64,000 nt of DNA from Enterobacterales bacterium CwR94 (GTDB taxonomy: Bacteria > Pseudomonadota > Gammaproteobacteria > Enterobacterales > Enterobacteriaceae). Where the stretch lies: contig KZ478059.1 in NCBI GenBank assembly GCA_002837195.1, positions 744,001 through 808,000 of the forward strand. Direction: 5' to 3'. Position 1 is the stretch's first letter; each line of letters starts with the position of its first letter. The position numbers and the translations under genes were made by a program. This document shows, in pieces, positions 50,159-58,574 of this stretch. Below the pieces are notes generated by a model. It saw only the letters and a program-made list of their open reading frames with translations, was not told where the DNA came from and searched no databases.

Positions 50159-50710
50159 ATGAATCTTTCAGCAACATTAATTTTGGCATTTGGCATGTCA
50201 ATGGACGCATTCGCTGTGTCTATCGGCAAAGGTGCGGCACTGCATAAACCTCGCTGGCGTGAAGCCTTACGCACAGGATTGATTTTCGGCGTCATTGAAG
50301 CCATTACACCGTTAATCGGTTGGGGAATAGGCTCGCTCGCCAGTAAATATGTGATGCAATGGGATCACTGGATAGCTTTTGCCCTGCTCGCTTTTCTCGG
50401 TGGACGCATGATTTTGGAGGGATGCCGATCCGGTGAGAACGACGCTCCGATTGAGCGTCATGGCTTTTGGTTATTAGTGATAACCGCGATTGCCACCAGT
50501 CTCGATGCGATGGCGGTGGGTGTGGGCCTCGCTTTTCTACAAGTGAATATTCTGCACACCGCGTTACTGATCGGTCTCGCCACCTTTATGATGACCACCC
50601 TGGGCATCATGCTGGGCCGCTATATTGGCCCACTGTTGGGCAAACGCGCTGAAATTCTGGGTGGCGTGGTGTTAATTGGTATCGGTATTAGTATTGTGAT
50701 TAATCACTGA
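50159..50710 (+). CDS. mntP: Manganese efflux pump MntP
   Basis: MntP exports Mn2+ from the cytoplasm. AGGGAA precedes the ATG at 50159; the product has 183 residues (E. coli 188). Six membrane helices are present. The metal-site acids sit in '[15 protein letters not shown]' (helix 1) and '[12 protein letters not shown]' (helix 4), the duplicated motif of the family. An upstream in-frame start at 50123 has no ribosome site. Expression is expected to respond to manganese through the boxes at 49981-50051. Confidence 0.96.
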   Translation: MNLSATLILAFGMSMDAFAVSIGKGAALHKPRWREALRTGLIFGVIEAITPLIGWGIGSLASKYVMQWDHWIAFALLAFLGGRMILEGCRSGENDAPIERHGFWLLVITAIATSLDAMAVGVGLAFLQVNILHTALLIGLATFMMTTLGIMLGRYIGPLLGKRAEILGGVVLIGIGISIVINH

Positions 50711-51510
50711 GGCTTTTGCCAAACGGTCAGCAAAAAATCGGCCTCACAGGTAAATTGCGCGCGCTCTGCCAGTTGTTGCCAGACTTCTGGCTTGGCGCGC
50801 CATGCAAAAGGCGTCATCTGCAGTAACGAGACCGCCTCTTTGCCACTCAGTGTCATGGTGTAATTGAGTGCACGCTGATCAATACGCTGCAATCCAGCCA
50901 GTTGCTCGTCCGCCACATCATGTAATTTCACTTGTGGGTAGATCATTGCCTTGAATTCAACCAAGTGACGCGGGCCTGGCGTTACCGTGACAGCATAACC
51001 TCCCGGCTTTAACGTCCTGACCATCTCTTCTGCCTTACAGGGCGCATAAATACGCAAGATGCCCTCCAGCGAGTTATCCGCCAGCGGCAGACGATGGCTG
51101 GATGCCACCACGAAGGTGAGCTCGGGATACCGTTTTGCCGCATAACGCACCGCGGTTTTCGAGACATCCAGCCCATAACAATCGCCCTGAATCGCTGCGC
51201 GGGCCGCTGCACTGTAATACCCTTCCCCGCACCCAATATCCAGCAGCGTTCCTCCTGGCGGAATCAGGGTAGCCAATGTCTCAGCCACCTTTTGCTGTAA
51301 TGGCGCGTAGTGCCCGGCAGATAAGAAAGCGCGTCGGGCCTGTAGCATCTCTGCACTGTCGCCCGGCTGTTTTGAGCGCTTGTGCTGAACCGGAAGCAAA
51401 TTGAAATACCCTTCTTTCGCCCGATCGAACCGATGTTGTTGTTCACAACACAGCCCTCCTTCAGAGGAATATTCAAGCGAGGTCTGGCACAACGGGCAAA
51501 TCAAATGCAT
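50704..51510 (-). CDS. rlmA: 23S rRNA (guanine-745 N1)-methyltransferase
   Basis: RlmA methylates G745 of 23S rRNA. The 268-residue enzyme has an N-terminal zinc site (Cys5, Cys8, Cys21, His26) followed by a Rossmann methyltransferase domain with motif I '[14 protein letters not shown]' (about 89-102) and '[14 protein letters not shown]'. It overlaps the convergent mntP by seven bases, an arrangement also found in E. coli. Confidence 0.95.
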   Translation of the reverse strand: MHLICPLCQTSLEYSSEGGLCCEQQHRFDRAKEGYFNLLPVQHKRSKQPGDSAEMLQARRAFLSAGHYAPLQQKVAETLATLIPPGGTLLDIGCGEGYYSAAARAAIQGDCYGLDVSKTAVRYAAKRYPELTFVVASSHRLPLADNSLEGILRIYAPCKAEEMVRTLKPGGYAVTVTPGPRHLVEFKAMIYPQVKLHDVADEQLAGLQRIDQRALNYTMTLSGKEAVSLLQMTPFAWRAKPEVWQQLAERAQFTCEADFLLTVWQKPQ

Positions 51511-51575
51511 GCGAAGGTTCCTTTATTCAATTCGATGCCAAGTGTATCCTGGCATCGCCAGCTTGCCGAGTTTCA

Positions 51576-53315
51576 TCACGACGGGTTCGCGCTGGCTGCG
51601 TGATTTATCACCATCACACTCTGGTCTCCAGCGGGTAAGCCGTCAGGCCGCACGTTTTCCAGTCGCAGTACATCCCCCATTATCTGGCTGAACACCGGTG
51701 CCGACACTGCGCCACCGTAATACTTGCCGTTGCTGGGATCGTTAATCACCACCACCAGTGCAAACCGAGGGTGGCTGGCAGGCGCAACGCCGGCCGTGTA
51801 GGCCACATACTTGTCAATATAATGCCCATCAGGACCGATTTTCTTCGCCGTGCCGGTCTTCACCGCCACGCGATACCCGTGGACAGCCGCTTTCGTTCCG
51901 CCGCCTCCCGGCAGGGCAACACTTTCCATCATGTGCTCTACCTGATGCACCAACTCCTCTGGCAGTATCCGTTGTCCCAGCACCGGTGGATCCACTTTGG
52001 TGATCGACAAAGGGCGATAGATGCCATAACTGCCAATCGTGGCGTAAACGCGAGCCAATTGCAGCGGGGTAATCATCAGGCCATAGCCAAATGAAAATGT
52101 CGCCCGGTCTAAATCACTCCAGCGACGGCGGTCGGGCATCAGGCCACGACTCTCTCCGGTTAACCCCAATGCTGTTGGCTTGCCCAAACCAAAGTGACGG
52201 TAAGTGGTTTCCAACGCACTGATCGGCATGGCCAGTGATAAACGCGACACCCCCGTATCACTTGATTTTTGCAGGATGCCGGTCAATGACAGCGCAGGGT
52301 AAAAGCCCACATCGCGAATCTGATGGCCCGCCAGACTGTAGGGATGGGTATCCACCACACTGTCAGGCTGCACAATACCTTGTTGCAGCGCGGTCATGAT
52401 CACCATGGGTTTTACGGTCGAACCCGGTTCAAAAGTGTCACTGATCGCGCGATTGCGAAACATATCACTTGTCGCCTGCACACGGTTATTCGGGTTAAAG
52501 GTTGGCACACTGGCCATGGATAAAATCTCGCCGGTATCGACATCAATTAATACCGAGGCGCCTGACTCCGCTTTGTTGTACGCCACCGCGTTAGCCAAAG
52601 CATCCTCCGTAACCGTTTGCAGACGCTCATCAATACTGAGCTGTATATTGTGTGCCGGGCGTCCTGCCGTCGCTGAAACATCTTCAATCACATGCCCAAA
52701 GCGATCTTTACGCACCACGCGTTCACCCGCGACGCCGGTCAGGGTTTTGTTAAAACTTTTCTCAACGCCCTCAATGCCCTGATCGTCGATATTCGTGAAT
52801 CCAATCAGATTGGCCGCAGTATGGCCAGCAGGATAGAAGCGCCGGGACTCCTCTTTTTGGTAGATGCCCGGTAACTTCAATTTTTCGATGTATTCGCCGT
52901 CCGCGGGTTCTATTTGCCGCGCCAGGTAAATGAAACGTGCGCGCGCATTTTTTTGCATCTGTGCTGCCAGTTGGTCAGGCGTGCTGTTCAGTATTTTCGC
53001 TAATGCCTGCCACCGGCTGTCAGTGCCAACACCGCCTTTCTCCAGAACCGTTTTCGGATCGGCCCAGATGGCTTTTACTGGCACACTGACGGCCAAAGGC
53101 CGCCCTGCTCTGTCGAGGATCATGCCGCGATTCTCTGTCGTCTGTTCTACCCGCAGAGAACGCAGGTTCTCTTGTTCAACCAACTTGTCAGGAGAGACGA
53201 TTTGCAGCCAGGCAATGCGAACCAGAAGCAGTGTCAGACAGACGCAGATCCCTACGCAAAGCAGACCGAAGCGCCAGTGAATAAAGTGCGTCGTGATGAG
53301 GGAAGGTTTACGCAA
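51576..53315 (-). CDS. FtsI paralog, class B penicillin-binding protein (PBP3SAL type)
   Basis: A 579-residue division-type D,D-transpeptidase. The start is TTG at 53315 with AAGGAT upstream. A short cytoplasmic tail and one membrane helix (about 15-36) precede the PBP dimerisation domain ('RGMILDRAGRPLAVS'). The catalytic motifs are S299-TVK, SSD at 351-353 and K486-TGT. FtsI itself has SSN at the second motif. The place between rlmA and cspC is that of the Salmonella second PBP3 (PBP3SAL), which divides cells in acidic, intracellular conditions. E. coli lacks it. The canonical ftsI should lie in the dcw cluster elsewhere. Confidence 0.9.
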   Translation of the reverse strand: MRKPSLITTHFIHWRFGLLCVGICVCLTLLLVRIAWLQIVSPDKLVEQENLRSLRVEQTTENRGMILDRAGRPLAVSVPVKAIWADPKTVLEKGGVGTDSRWQALAKILNSTPDQLAAQMQKNARARFIYLARQIEPADGEYIEKLKLPGIYQKEESRRFYPAGHTAANLIGFTNIDDQGIEGVEKSFNKTLTGVAGERVVRKDRFGHVIEDVSATAGRPAHNIQLSIDERLQTVTEDALANAVAYNKAESGASVLIDVDTGEILSMASVPTFNPNNRVQATSDMFRNRAISDTFEPGSTVKPMVIMTALQQGIVQPDSVVDTHPYSLAGHQIRDVGFYPALSLTGILQKSSDTGVSRLSLAMPISALETTYRHFGLGKPTALGLTGESRGLMPDRRRWSDLDRATFSFGYGLMITPLQLARVYATIGSYGIYRPLSITKVDPPVLGQRILPEELVHQVEHMMESVALPGGGGTKAAVHGYRVAVKTGTAKKIGPDGHYIDKYVAYTAGVAPASHPRFALVVVINDPSNGKYYGGAVSAPVFSQIMGDVLRLENVRPDGLPAGDQSVMVINHAASANPS

Positions 53316-53444
53316 AGCAACAGATCCTTAGCCGTCTAAATAATTGAAATATTTAAACCGATCGGTTGCTTGTCACGGGCAAAAACAGTGCTTCAAGGGT
53401 TATCTTTTTGCAACAAAGCACGACGAGGGAGGAAATACAGACAA

Positions 53445-53504
53445 ACAAAAGCCCCGCGCCAGGCGGGGCTTCATACTTCATCGGATGAGGCCAATGGCCT
53501 CATC
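53445..53504 (-). terminator. cspC terminator and 3' hairpin
   Basis: Reading the minus strand after the cspC stop, a first stem GATGAGGCC-ATT-GGCCTCATC (53484-53504) is followed by AAGCCCCGC-CTGGC-GCGGGGCTT (53449-53471) and a T run. The second is the intrinsic terminator; the first may stabilise the mRNA 3' end. Confidence 0.88.
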
Positions 53505-53513
53505 ACGCAGAAA

Positions 53514-53723
53514 TTAGATAGCAGTAACGTTTACTGCAGCAGGACCTTTCTGACCGTCCTGGATTTCGAACTCAACGTTCTGGCCTTCAGCCAGAGTTTT
53601 GAAGCCGTTACCCTGGATTGCAGAGAAGTGTACGAACACATCTTTGCTGCCGTCAGCAGGAGTAATGAAACCAAAACCTTTAGACTCGTTGAACCACTTA
53701 ACCTGACCTTTGATCTTTGCCAT
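53514..53723 (-). CDS. cspC: Cold-shock-family protein CspC
   Basis: A 69-residue RNA chaperone whose sequence is, by my reading, identical to E. coli CspC. RNP1 is KGFGFI (15-20) and RNP2 is VFVHF (29-33). CspC is made constitutively at 37 C, stabilises rpoS mRNA and antiterminates. AAGGAATTTTGCAAA precedes the ATG. Upstream is the small yobF reading frame on the same strand, as in E. coli, where both are cotranscribed. Confidence 0.98.
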
Positions 53724-53811
53724 TTTGCAAAATTCCTTAGAGTGTTTTTAATGCCCGAGGGCAGACTTACAGAGAAACCAGAGACATTACTGAATGAGGC
53801 ACGAAAAAGGT

Positions 53812-53877
53812 TCAAGAGAAGCGGTATTCAACGTCAACGTCTTTACTCGATACTTCTTTACTTGAGATGCCATACAT
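53812..53877 (-). CDS. yobF: YobF, shortened form (21 residues)
   Basis: The minus strand reads M-Y-G-I-S-S-K-E-V-S-S-K-D-V-D-V-E-Y-R-F and one more Ser, then TGA. This aligns with residues 1-21 of E. coli YobF (47 residues, DUF2627). Just past the stop, the +2 frame reads [20 protein letters not shown], which resembles the E. coli C-terminal ASCSNVSVLSMLCLRAKKT. The simplest reading is a small deletion that shifted the frame and left a 21-residue peptide. AGGT lies upstream. E. coli yobF is a stress-induced small gene ahead of cspC. Confidence 0.75.
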   Translation of the reverse strand: MYGISSKEVSSKDVDVEYRFS

Positions 53878-54401
53878 AAACAGAACTGTACCTCGTTTTA
53901 CCTTATGCGTTATCACATACTCTGAATTCAATCGCAAGCCATTTTTTTGCTGCAACCGACAGAGTGCACATAATCACATTTTCATTCGGCAGTATAATGC
54001 ACAATATGACGCCTTAGATGCAAGCAATATACCTGCTAAATTTAGTGGGGATGCGCTATCTTTACCTTTGTCGGAACCTGTTAAGCCTTCATCGCCGCTT
54101 TAGCCGCCACTGTTTTCCAATTACCACCTGTTTATTGCAACAATATGGCAAACGTTAGTCATTTAACGTCATAAACCCTCTGGAAGGTGCTGATTTTATA
54201 GCAGGTTTAGTTTCAGTTAAAAAATCATCATTTGATAAAATTCTGTTGCACCAAAATCAGGAATATATCCTTTCTCCTGCTCTTTAATATGGCATTACCC
54301 AATATATTGACTTTAGTACCAGTAAAAAATTAATGGCCTAAATAGAGACTCTCGTCAAAATGAGTGCAGGCCTGGTCTCGCTTCGGAATAATCGTATGGG
54401 T
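53878..54401. other. AT-rich gap holding the cspC/yobF promoter
   Basis: These 524 bases carry no gene I can support, and no mgrB reading frame. They are AT-rich and must hold the promoter and long leader of the yobF-cspC transcript. Short direct repeats GAGACTC occur at about 54346 and 54407. Confidence 0.5.
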
Positions 54402-55391
54402 TTATTTGAGACTCCTTTTCTCACCCATTTTCCACGGGCGAAACGTTTTGCCCTCCAGCCCAGCGCGAATTAATGCTTCTGCCAGTTCGCTGGGTGGCTC
54501 GTCCAGCGACTCATCAGCTAATTCGAACACTCCCCAGTGCATCGGCAATGTTTGTGGCTGATTCATGTAGCGATAAAGAGAGACAGATTGGTCAGGGTCC
54601 ATATGCTGCCCTCGCATGAACCATTTTGGTGCATAGGCACCAATGGGTAATGCGGCCATATCAAACGGGCCCAGGGCGTCAACAATGGCTAACAGGTTAT
54701 CTGAATAACCACTGTCGCCAGTAAACCAGAATCGCCAGTCAGCGGTGCGTAAAACAAACCCACACCACAATGAACGATTGCGATCAAACAATGTGCGCAT
54801 ACTCCAGTGACGTGCAGGTACGGCCGTGACCTCTATCGCGCCAGCAGGAAATGTCTGCCACCAATCTAACTCCGTGACATACTTCGCCCCTCGGCGCTGA
54901 AACCAGCGCTTTAGCCCTAACGGCACTATTACCTGAACATCTGGAAAACGGCGTAAGATCTGCCGCACCGTTCGGCTATCCAGGTGGTCATAGTGATTAT
55001 GAGAAATCAACAGCGTCTCTAATGCAGGAAGCGCATTGATATCCAGTGGCGAGGGGGTTTTACGGTCAGGCCCATAAAAACGCAGTGGCGATGCACGCGC
55101 TGACAAAGCGGGATCAATCAGCGTATAGCGCCCCGCAATACGCAGCAGAATTGCGGCATGCCCCAACCACCACACGGCATCTTCTGCACCACTCAGATCG
55201 GCAGGTTGCCACCATTGCTGTTGAAAAGCGCCATAACCCTGTGCTGGCGGATGGGGAAGCCCCGCGGCTTTACGCGCCTTTTGCCAACGCTGCAAATCTC
55301 CTGGCTGGCGTAATTCGGCCTCCGGGTTTTGAAAGCCGTCTGGCGTGTGATGGGATAATTGTTGGTCGTACCACGGATTTTTATACCCCAT
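54402..55391 (-). CDS. Metallo-beta-lactamase-fold hydrolase, NAPE-PLD/RomA-like
   Basis: A 329-residue cytoplasmic enzyme of the metallo-beta-lactamase superfamily. The metal motif HNHYDH is at residues 131-136, the third ligand is probably His195 in PARHWS, Asp226 is in FTGDSGYS, and a late His is in PMHWGVF. 'WWLGHAAILLRIAGRYTLIDP' in two parts is the family start. The closest families are N-acyl-phosphatidylethanolamine phospholipase D-like and RomA-like proteins; the substrate is unknown. AGGAGG precedes the ATG at 55391, 12 bases after yebO, so the two form an operon. E. coli has no gene here. Confidence 0.88.
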   Translation of the reverse strand: MGYKNPWYDQQLSHHTPDGFQNPEAELRQPGDLQRWQKARKAAGLPHPPAQGYGAFQQQWWQPADLSGAEDAVWWLGHAAILLRIAGRYTLIDPALSARASPLRFYGPDRKTPSPLDINALPALETLLISHNHYDHLDSRTVRQILRRFPDVQVIVPLGLKRWFQRRGAKYVTELDWWQTFPAGAIEVTAVPARHWSMRTLFDRNRSLWCGFVLRTADWRFWFTGDSGYSDNLLAIVDALGPFDMAALPIGAYAPKWFMRGQHMDPDQSVSLYRYMNQPQTLPMHWGVFELADESLDEPPSELAEALIRAGLEGKTFRPWKMGEKRSLK

Positions 55392-55403
55392 CAATGCCTC
55401 CTG

Positions 55404-55673
55404 TTAGCGCTCAGGTATCAGCCGCGTGAAATCGCGTTCGTTTTGCTCCTCTTCGACTGGCTGATCTTTACCTATCAAATGATCGGTTAGGCGACGTAGC
55501 GTCTTGTTTTGACGCTTTTGCTCCTCCAGCAACGCTTCCAGCAGCAAAATTTGCTGATTGGCGCGGGTGCTGGCGCGATTGACGAAAAACCATATCACCA
55601 GACCGATCAGTACAAGGATACCGCTCAGCCCCATCGAAAGTAGATTTGTTGCACCACTGGTTATTTCATTCAT
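55404..55673 (-). CDS. yebO: YebO, small single-pass membrane protein
   Basis: The ATG at 55673 has GAGG seven bases upstream and gives 89 residues (E. coli 95). A membrane helix ('LSGILVLIGLVIWFFVN', about 15-31) is followed by a coiled-coil-like segment ('QQILLLEALLEEQKRQNKTLRRL') and an acidic region ending TRLIPER. It is related to YebO/YnfA-type small envelope proteins of unknown function. The in-frame ORF back to 55787 has no homology. In E. coli mgrB lies next to it; none is present here. Confidence 0.9.
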   Translation of the reverse strand: MNEITSGATNLLSMGLSGILVLIGLVIWFFVNRASTRANQQILLLEALLEEQKRQNKTLRRLTDHLIGKDQPVEEEQNERDFTRLIPER

Positions 55674-55892
55674 TGCTGCCTCAGCGCTTTCCATTTTGTG
55701 CCCGACGACGTCAGGTGAAGGGAGCGATTGTAACGGCAGGCCGATATCGCTCGCAATTCCCCTACGACAACATTCGTACCGCCACACACCATTTTCATCC
55801 CTCTCTGAGTGTACAGGGGCTTTTTTTCGCTATTATCATTCCGGTAGCCAGGCGGAGTGCCTGGAAGACTCACAGCACAGCAAGGAGATAAC

Positions 55893-56135
55893 ATGAAAAT
55901 TCTGATGCGTTTGGTGATAGTGGTGGCGATCATTTGGCTGGGTTTGCTTCTCACCGGCTATGGCGTATTAATTGGCAGCAATAAAAACATCGCCGGAGTA
56001 GGATTACAGTGCGAGTATTTAACCGCACGAGGCACGCTGACTGCCCAGTATTTGCATACCGACAGCGGGATAATTGGGGTTGCAGAGTGTCCAATCCTGC
56101 GTAAAAGCGCTGAGGTGATTGATAGCCAGGGTTAG
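55893..56135 (+). CDS. yobH: YobH, small exported or membrane protein
   Basis: AAGGAGATAAC precedes the ATG at 55893; the protein has 80 residues (E. coli YobH 79). An N-terminal hydrophobic helix (about 5-25) is an anchor or signal peptide. 'LQCEYLTARGTLTAQYLHTDSG' and 'ECPILRKS' carry two cysteines that could form a disulfide in the periplasm. The function is unknown. It is convergent with kdgR, as in E. coli. Confidence 0.92.
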   Translation: MKILMRLVIVVAIIWLGLLLTGYGVLIGSNKNIAGVGLQCEYLTARGTLTAQYLHTDSGIIGVAECPILRKSAEVIDSQG

Positions 56136-56173
56136 CCTTTCATCAGGCCGCCTCTGATGAGCGGCCCATGATA

Positions 56174-56965
56174 TTAGCGTTCCAGATAGTGATGCCAACC
56201 CAGTTGACCAGACAACTGTCGCCCGGCCGACTGCAGCATTTCGATATAATGCTGCTTTCTGTTCTCATCAAAACGCAAGGTTGGAATGGATAAACTCAAT
56301 CCCGCTATCACGTTACCCAGCCGCTCAAAAACGGGAACCGCGATGCAGCGAATACCAGCCTCTTGTTCTTCGTTGTCTTCGCCATAGCCCTGCGTTTTTA
56401 CCTGCATCAACACCTGGCGCATCTGCGTGGGGCTGGCAATGGTGCGTTCCGTCGTGACCACATACTCAATCTGCGGTAGCACTGCATCCAGCGACGCCGG
56501 ATCTTGCCAGGCTAATAATACTTTGCCGATCGCCGTGCTGTGCAGCGGATTACGGCGACCTATGCGGGAATACATCTGCAAGTTATACAGCGCATCCACT
56601 TTATGGAGATAGATGATGCTGTTCTCCTCCAGGGCCCCTAAATGGATGGTTTCACGCGTCAGTCTGGACAATTCGCGCATCTGTACATCCGCAAGGCGAA
56701 TCAAATCTTGATGCGGTAAGACCTTAGCCCCCAGCTCAAACAGCTTCATGGTTAGCGCATATTTGTCGCTTTCCTCTTCCTGAGAAACATAGCCCAGTGT
56801 TTTCATGGTTTGCAGAAAACGGTAGACGGTGCTTTTAGACATCATTACACGTTGAGAGAGTTCAGTAATGCCAAACTCTCGCTCTTCTGCCAGCGCTTGC
56901 AAGAGGCCGAACACCTTCATTACAGATGAGACCGCATCGGGTTGTTTATCATTATCGCTGTGCAC
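56174..56965 (-). CDS. kdgR: KdgR, IclR-family repressor of pectin/KDG catabolism
   Basis: KdgR represses the kdu, kdg and (in plant pathogens) pectinase genes; 2-keto-3-deoxygluconate is the inducer. GTG at 56965 with GGAGG upstream gives 263 residues, as in E. coli. The N-terminal winged helix is at about 15-75 ('GITELSQRVMMSKSTVYRFL'), and the C-terminal IclR effector domain follows ('ETIHLGALEENSIIYLHKVD', 'YGEDNEEQEAGIRCIAVPVF'). It is divergent from yebQ. Confidence 0.96.
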   Translation of the reverse strand: MHSDNDKQPDAVSSVMKVFGLLQALAEEREFGITELSQRVMMSKSTVYRFLQTMKTLGYVSQEEESDKYALTMKLFELGAKVLPHQDLIRLADVQMRELSRLTRETIHLGALEENSIIYLHKVDALYNLQMYSRIGRRNPLHSTAIGKVLLAWQDPASLDAVLPQIEYVVTTERTIASPTQMRQVLMQVKTQGYGEDNEEQEAGIRCIAVPVFERLGNVIAGLSLSIPTLRFDENRKQHYIEMLQSAGRQLSGQLGWHHYLER

Positions 56966-56980
56966 TGAACCTCCAGCTGT

Positions 56981-56999
56981 GTTTCAAAAAAAATGGAAC
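56981..56999. promoter_or_regulatory. Candidate KdgR/IclR-type operator
   Basis: GTTTCA and TGGAAC flank seven As, a near-palindrome with one mismatch, 16 bases upstream of the kdgR start. IclR-family operators have similar GTTTC/GAAAC halves. Autoregulation or control of the divergent yebQ is a guess. Confidence 0.35.
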
Positions 57000-57149
57000 A
57001 GGGTTTCCAGTATATCAGTCCCCTGCTTTTCAACAATTTATGCGGTTATAAGCTGACACATTCGCAGATGATTTTTTTGCTTATGCGCAGTGCAATGTGT
57101 AGTGAAAATCATTAGCATGATGATATTCACCTCTTTTATTACTCCCACT

Positions 57150-58529
57150 ATGCCCAAAACACCTGTATTAGATGGTCTGCCCTTGCCACAACGTTATGGT
57201 GCCATTTTGGCCATCGCGCTGGGTATTACGCTCGCCGTACTCGATGGCGCCATCGCTAATGTGGCACTGCCCACCCTTTCTCGCGAATTAAATGCCAGCC
57301 CTGCGCAATCGGTGTGGATTGTGAATGCCTACCAGTTAGCCATTATCATCAGTTTACTGCCGCTCTCATTCCTCGGCGATATGATTGGCTATCGTCGGGT
57401 TTATCAGGCCGGTCTGGTCATCTTTAGCGTCACTTCACTCTTGTGTGCATTGGCCGATTCACTGACGCTGCTGACGCTGGCACGTGTATTACAGGGCTTT
57501 GGCGGCGCGGCACTGATGAGTGTGAATACCGCGCTGATCCGCATCATTTATCCGCACAAGCATCTTGGACGCGGGCTCAGTATTAACTCGCTGATTGTTG
57601 CCGTCTCCTCCGCCGCAGGCCCTACAGTGGCGGCCGCCATTCTCTCGGTCGCAAACTGGCCGTGGCTGTTTATGGTGAATGTGCCGGTTGGTATTGCCGC
57701 ATTGCTGTTGGCACTGCGCTTTTTACCGGACAACGTAGCAAAAAATGCCGGACAGCGTTTTGATATAATAAGTGCCGTGATGAATGCGCTGGTATTCGGT
57801 TTGTTAATTTCAGCCCTCAGTGGCATTGCCCAAGGCCAGTCTCTCTGGCTGATCGCAGGGGAACTGGTTGCCCTTCTCTTGCTCACCCCTTTGTTTATCC
57901 GCCGTCAGCGCCAACTGGCCGTCCCAATGCTGCCAGTGGATTTGCTGCGCATTCCACTCTTTTCACTCTCCATTGGCACGTCAATTTGCTCATTTTGCGC
58001 ACAAATGCTGGCCATGATCTCTCTGCCCTTCTTCTTACAAAGCGTATTGGGCCGTAGCGAGGTGGAGACGGGATTACTGCTGACGCCCTGGCCGCTGGCC
58101 ACGATGGTGATGGCACCTGTTGCAGGACGCCTGATTGAGCGCTTTCATGCCGGGCTACTCGGCGCGCTGGGCCTCGCGCTGTTTGCCGCGGGGCTCTTTC
58201 TGCTGGCGTTGCTCCCCGCACAGCCTACTGATACCGACATTATCTGGCGCATGATGCTGTGTGGTGCTGGATTTGGCCTGTTTCAGTCTCCTAATAACCA
58301 CACCATTATCTCCTCTGCCCCCCGTCATCGCAGCGGCGGCGCGAGCGGTATGCTGGGTACAGCAAGGTTGCTGGGGCAAACCAGCGGTGCCGCACTGGTC
58401 GCCCTGTTATTCAATCTGTTTGGGCATCAAGGCGCTCATGCCTCTTTGCTGTTGGCAGGCAGTTTTGCCTCGGTCGCGACCCTGGTCAGTGCGCTCCGTT
58501 TAACGCAACCGCGTGCCGAGCAGGCATAA
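57150..58529 (+). CDS. yebQ: MFS transporter YebQ, DHA2 type
   Basis: A 459-residue, 14-helix major facilitator (E. coli YebQ 457). 'LAVLDGAIANVALPTL' is the DHA2 motif D1-like start, 'LGDMIGYRRVY' is the loop 2-3 signature, and 'SSAAGPTVAAAIL' is motif C. I start at 57150, where E. coli homology begins, although no strong ribosome site is present; 57090 is the other in-frame option. The substrate is unknown, with multidrug export suggested for the family. It is divergent from kdgR. Confidence 0.91.
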   Translation: MPKTPVLDGLPLPQRYGAILAIALGITLAVLDGAIANVALPTLSRELNASPAQSVWIVNAYQLAIIISLLPLSFLGDMIGYRRVYQAGLVIFSVTSLLCALADSLTLLTLARVLQGFGGAALMSVNTALIRIIYPHKHLGRGLSINSLIVAVSSAAGPTVAAAILSVANWPWLFMVNVPVGIAALLLALRFLPDNVAKNAGQRFDIISAVMNALVFGLLISALSGIAQGQSLWLIAGELVALLLLTPLFIRRQRQLAVPMLPVDLLRIPLFSLSIGTSICSFCAQMLAMISLPFFLQSVLGRSEVETGLLLTPWPLATMVMAPVAGRLIERFHAGLLGALGLALFAAGLFLLALLPAQPTDTDIIWRMMLCGAGFGLFQSPNNHTIISSAPRHRSGGASGMLGTARLLGQTSGAALVALLFNLFGHQGAHASLLLAGSFASVATLVSALRLTQPRAEQA

Positions 58530-58531
58530 AA

Positions 58532-58559
58532 AAAGGGCCGCTCAATTGAGCGGCCCTTT
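58532..58559. terminator. Bidirectional terminator between yebQ and htpX
   Basis: The arms AAAGGGCCGCTCAA and TTGAGCGGCCCTTT make a perfect 28-bp palindrome in the 45-bp convergent gap, with extra As before it. Confidence 0.9.
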
Positions 58560-58574
58560 CAGGGTAAATCACGA

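Noticed and set aside
55857-55892. A longer start for yobH
   Set aside because: The ATG at 55893 has a perfect AAGGAGAT site and matches the E. coli start; the upstream codons do not align.
55674-55892. A hidden mgrB frame
   Set aside because: All six frames were read for a 40-50 residue protein with an N-terminal helix and MCDQD-type motif; none fits.
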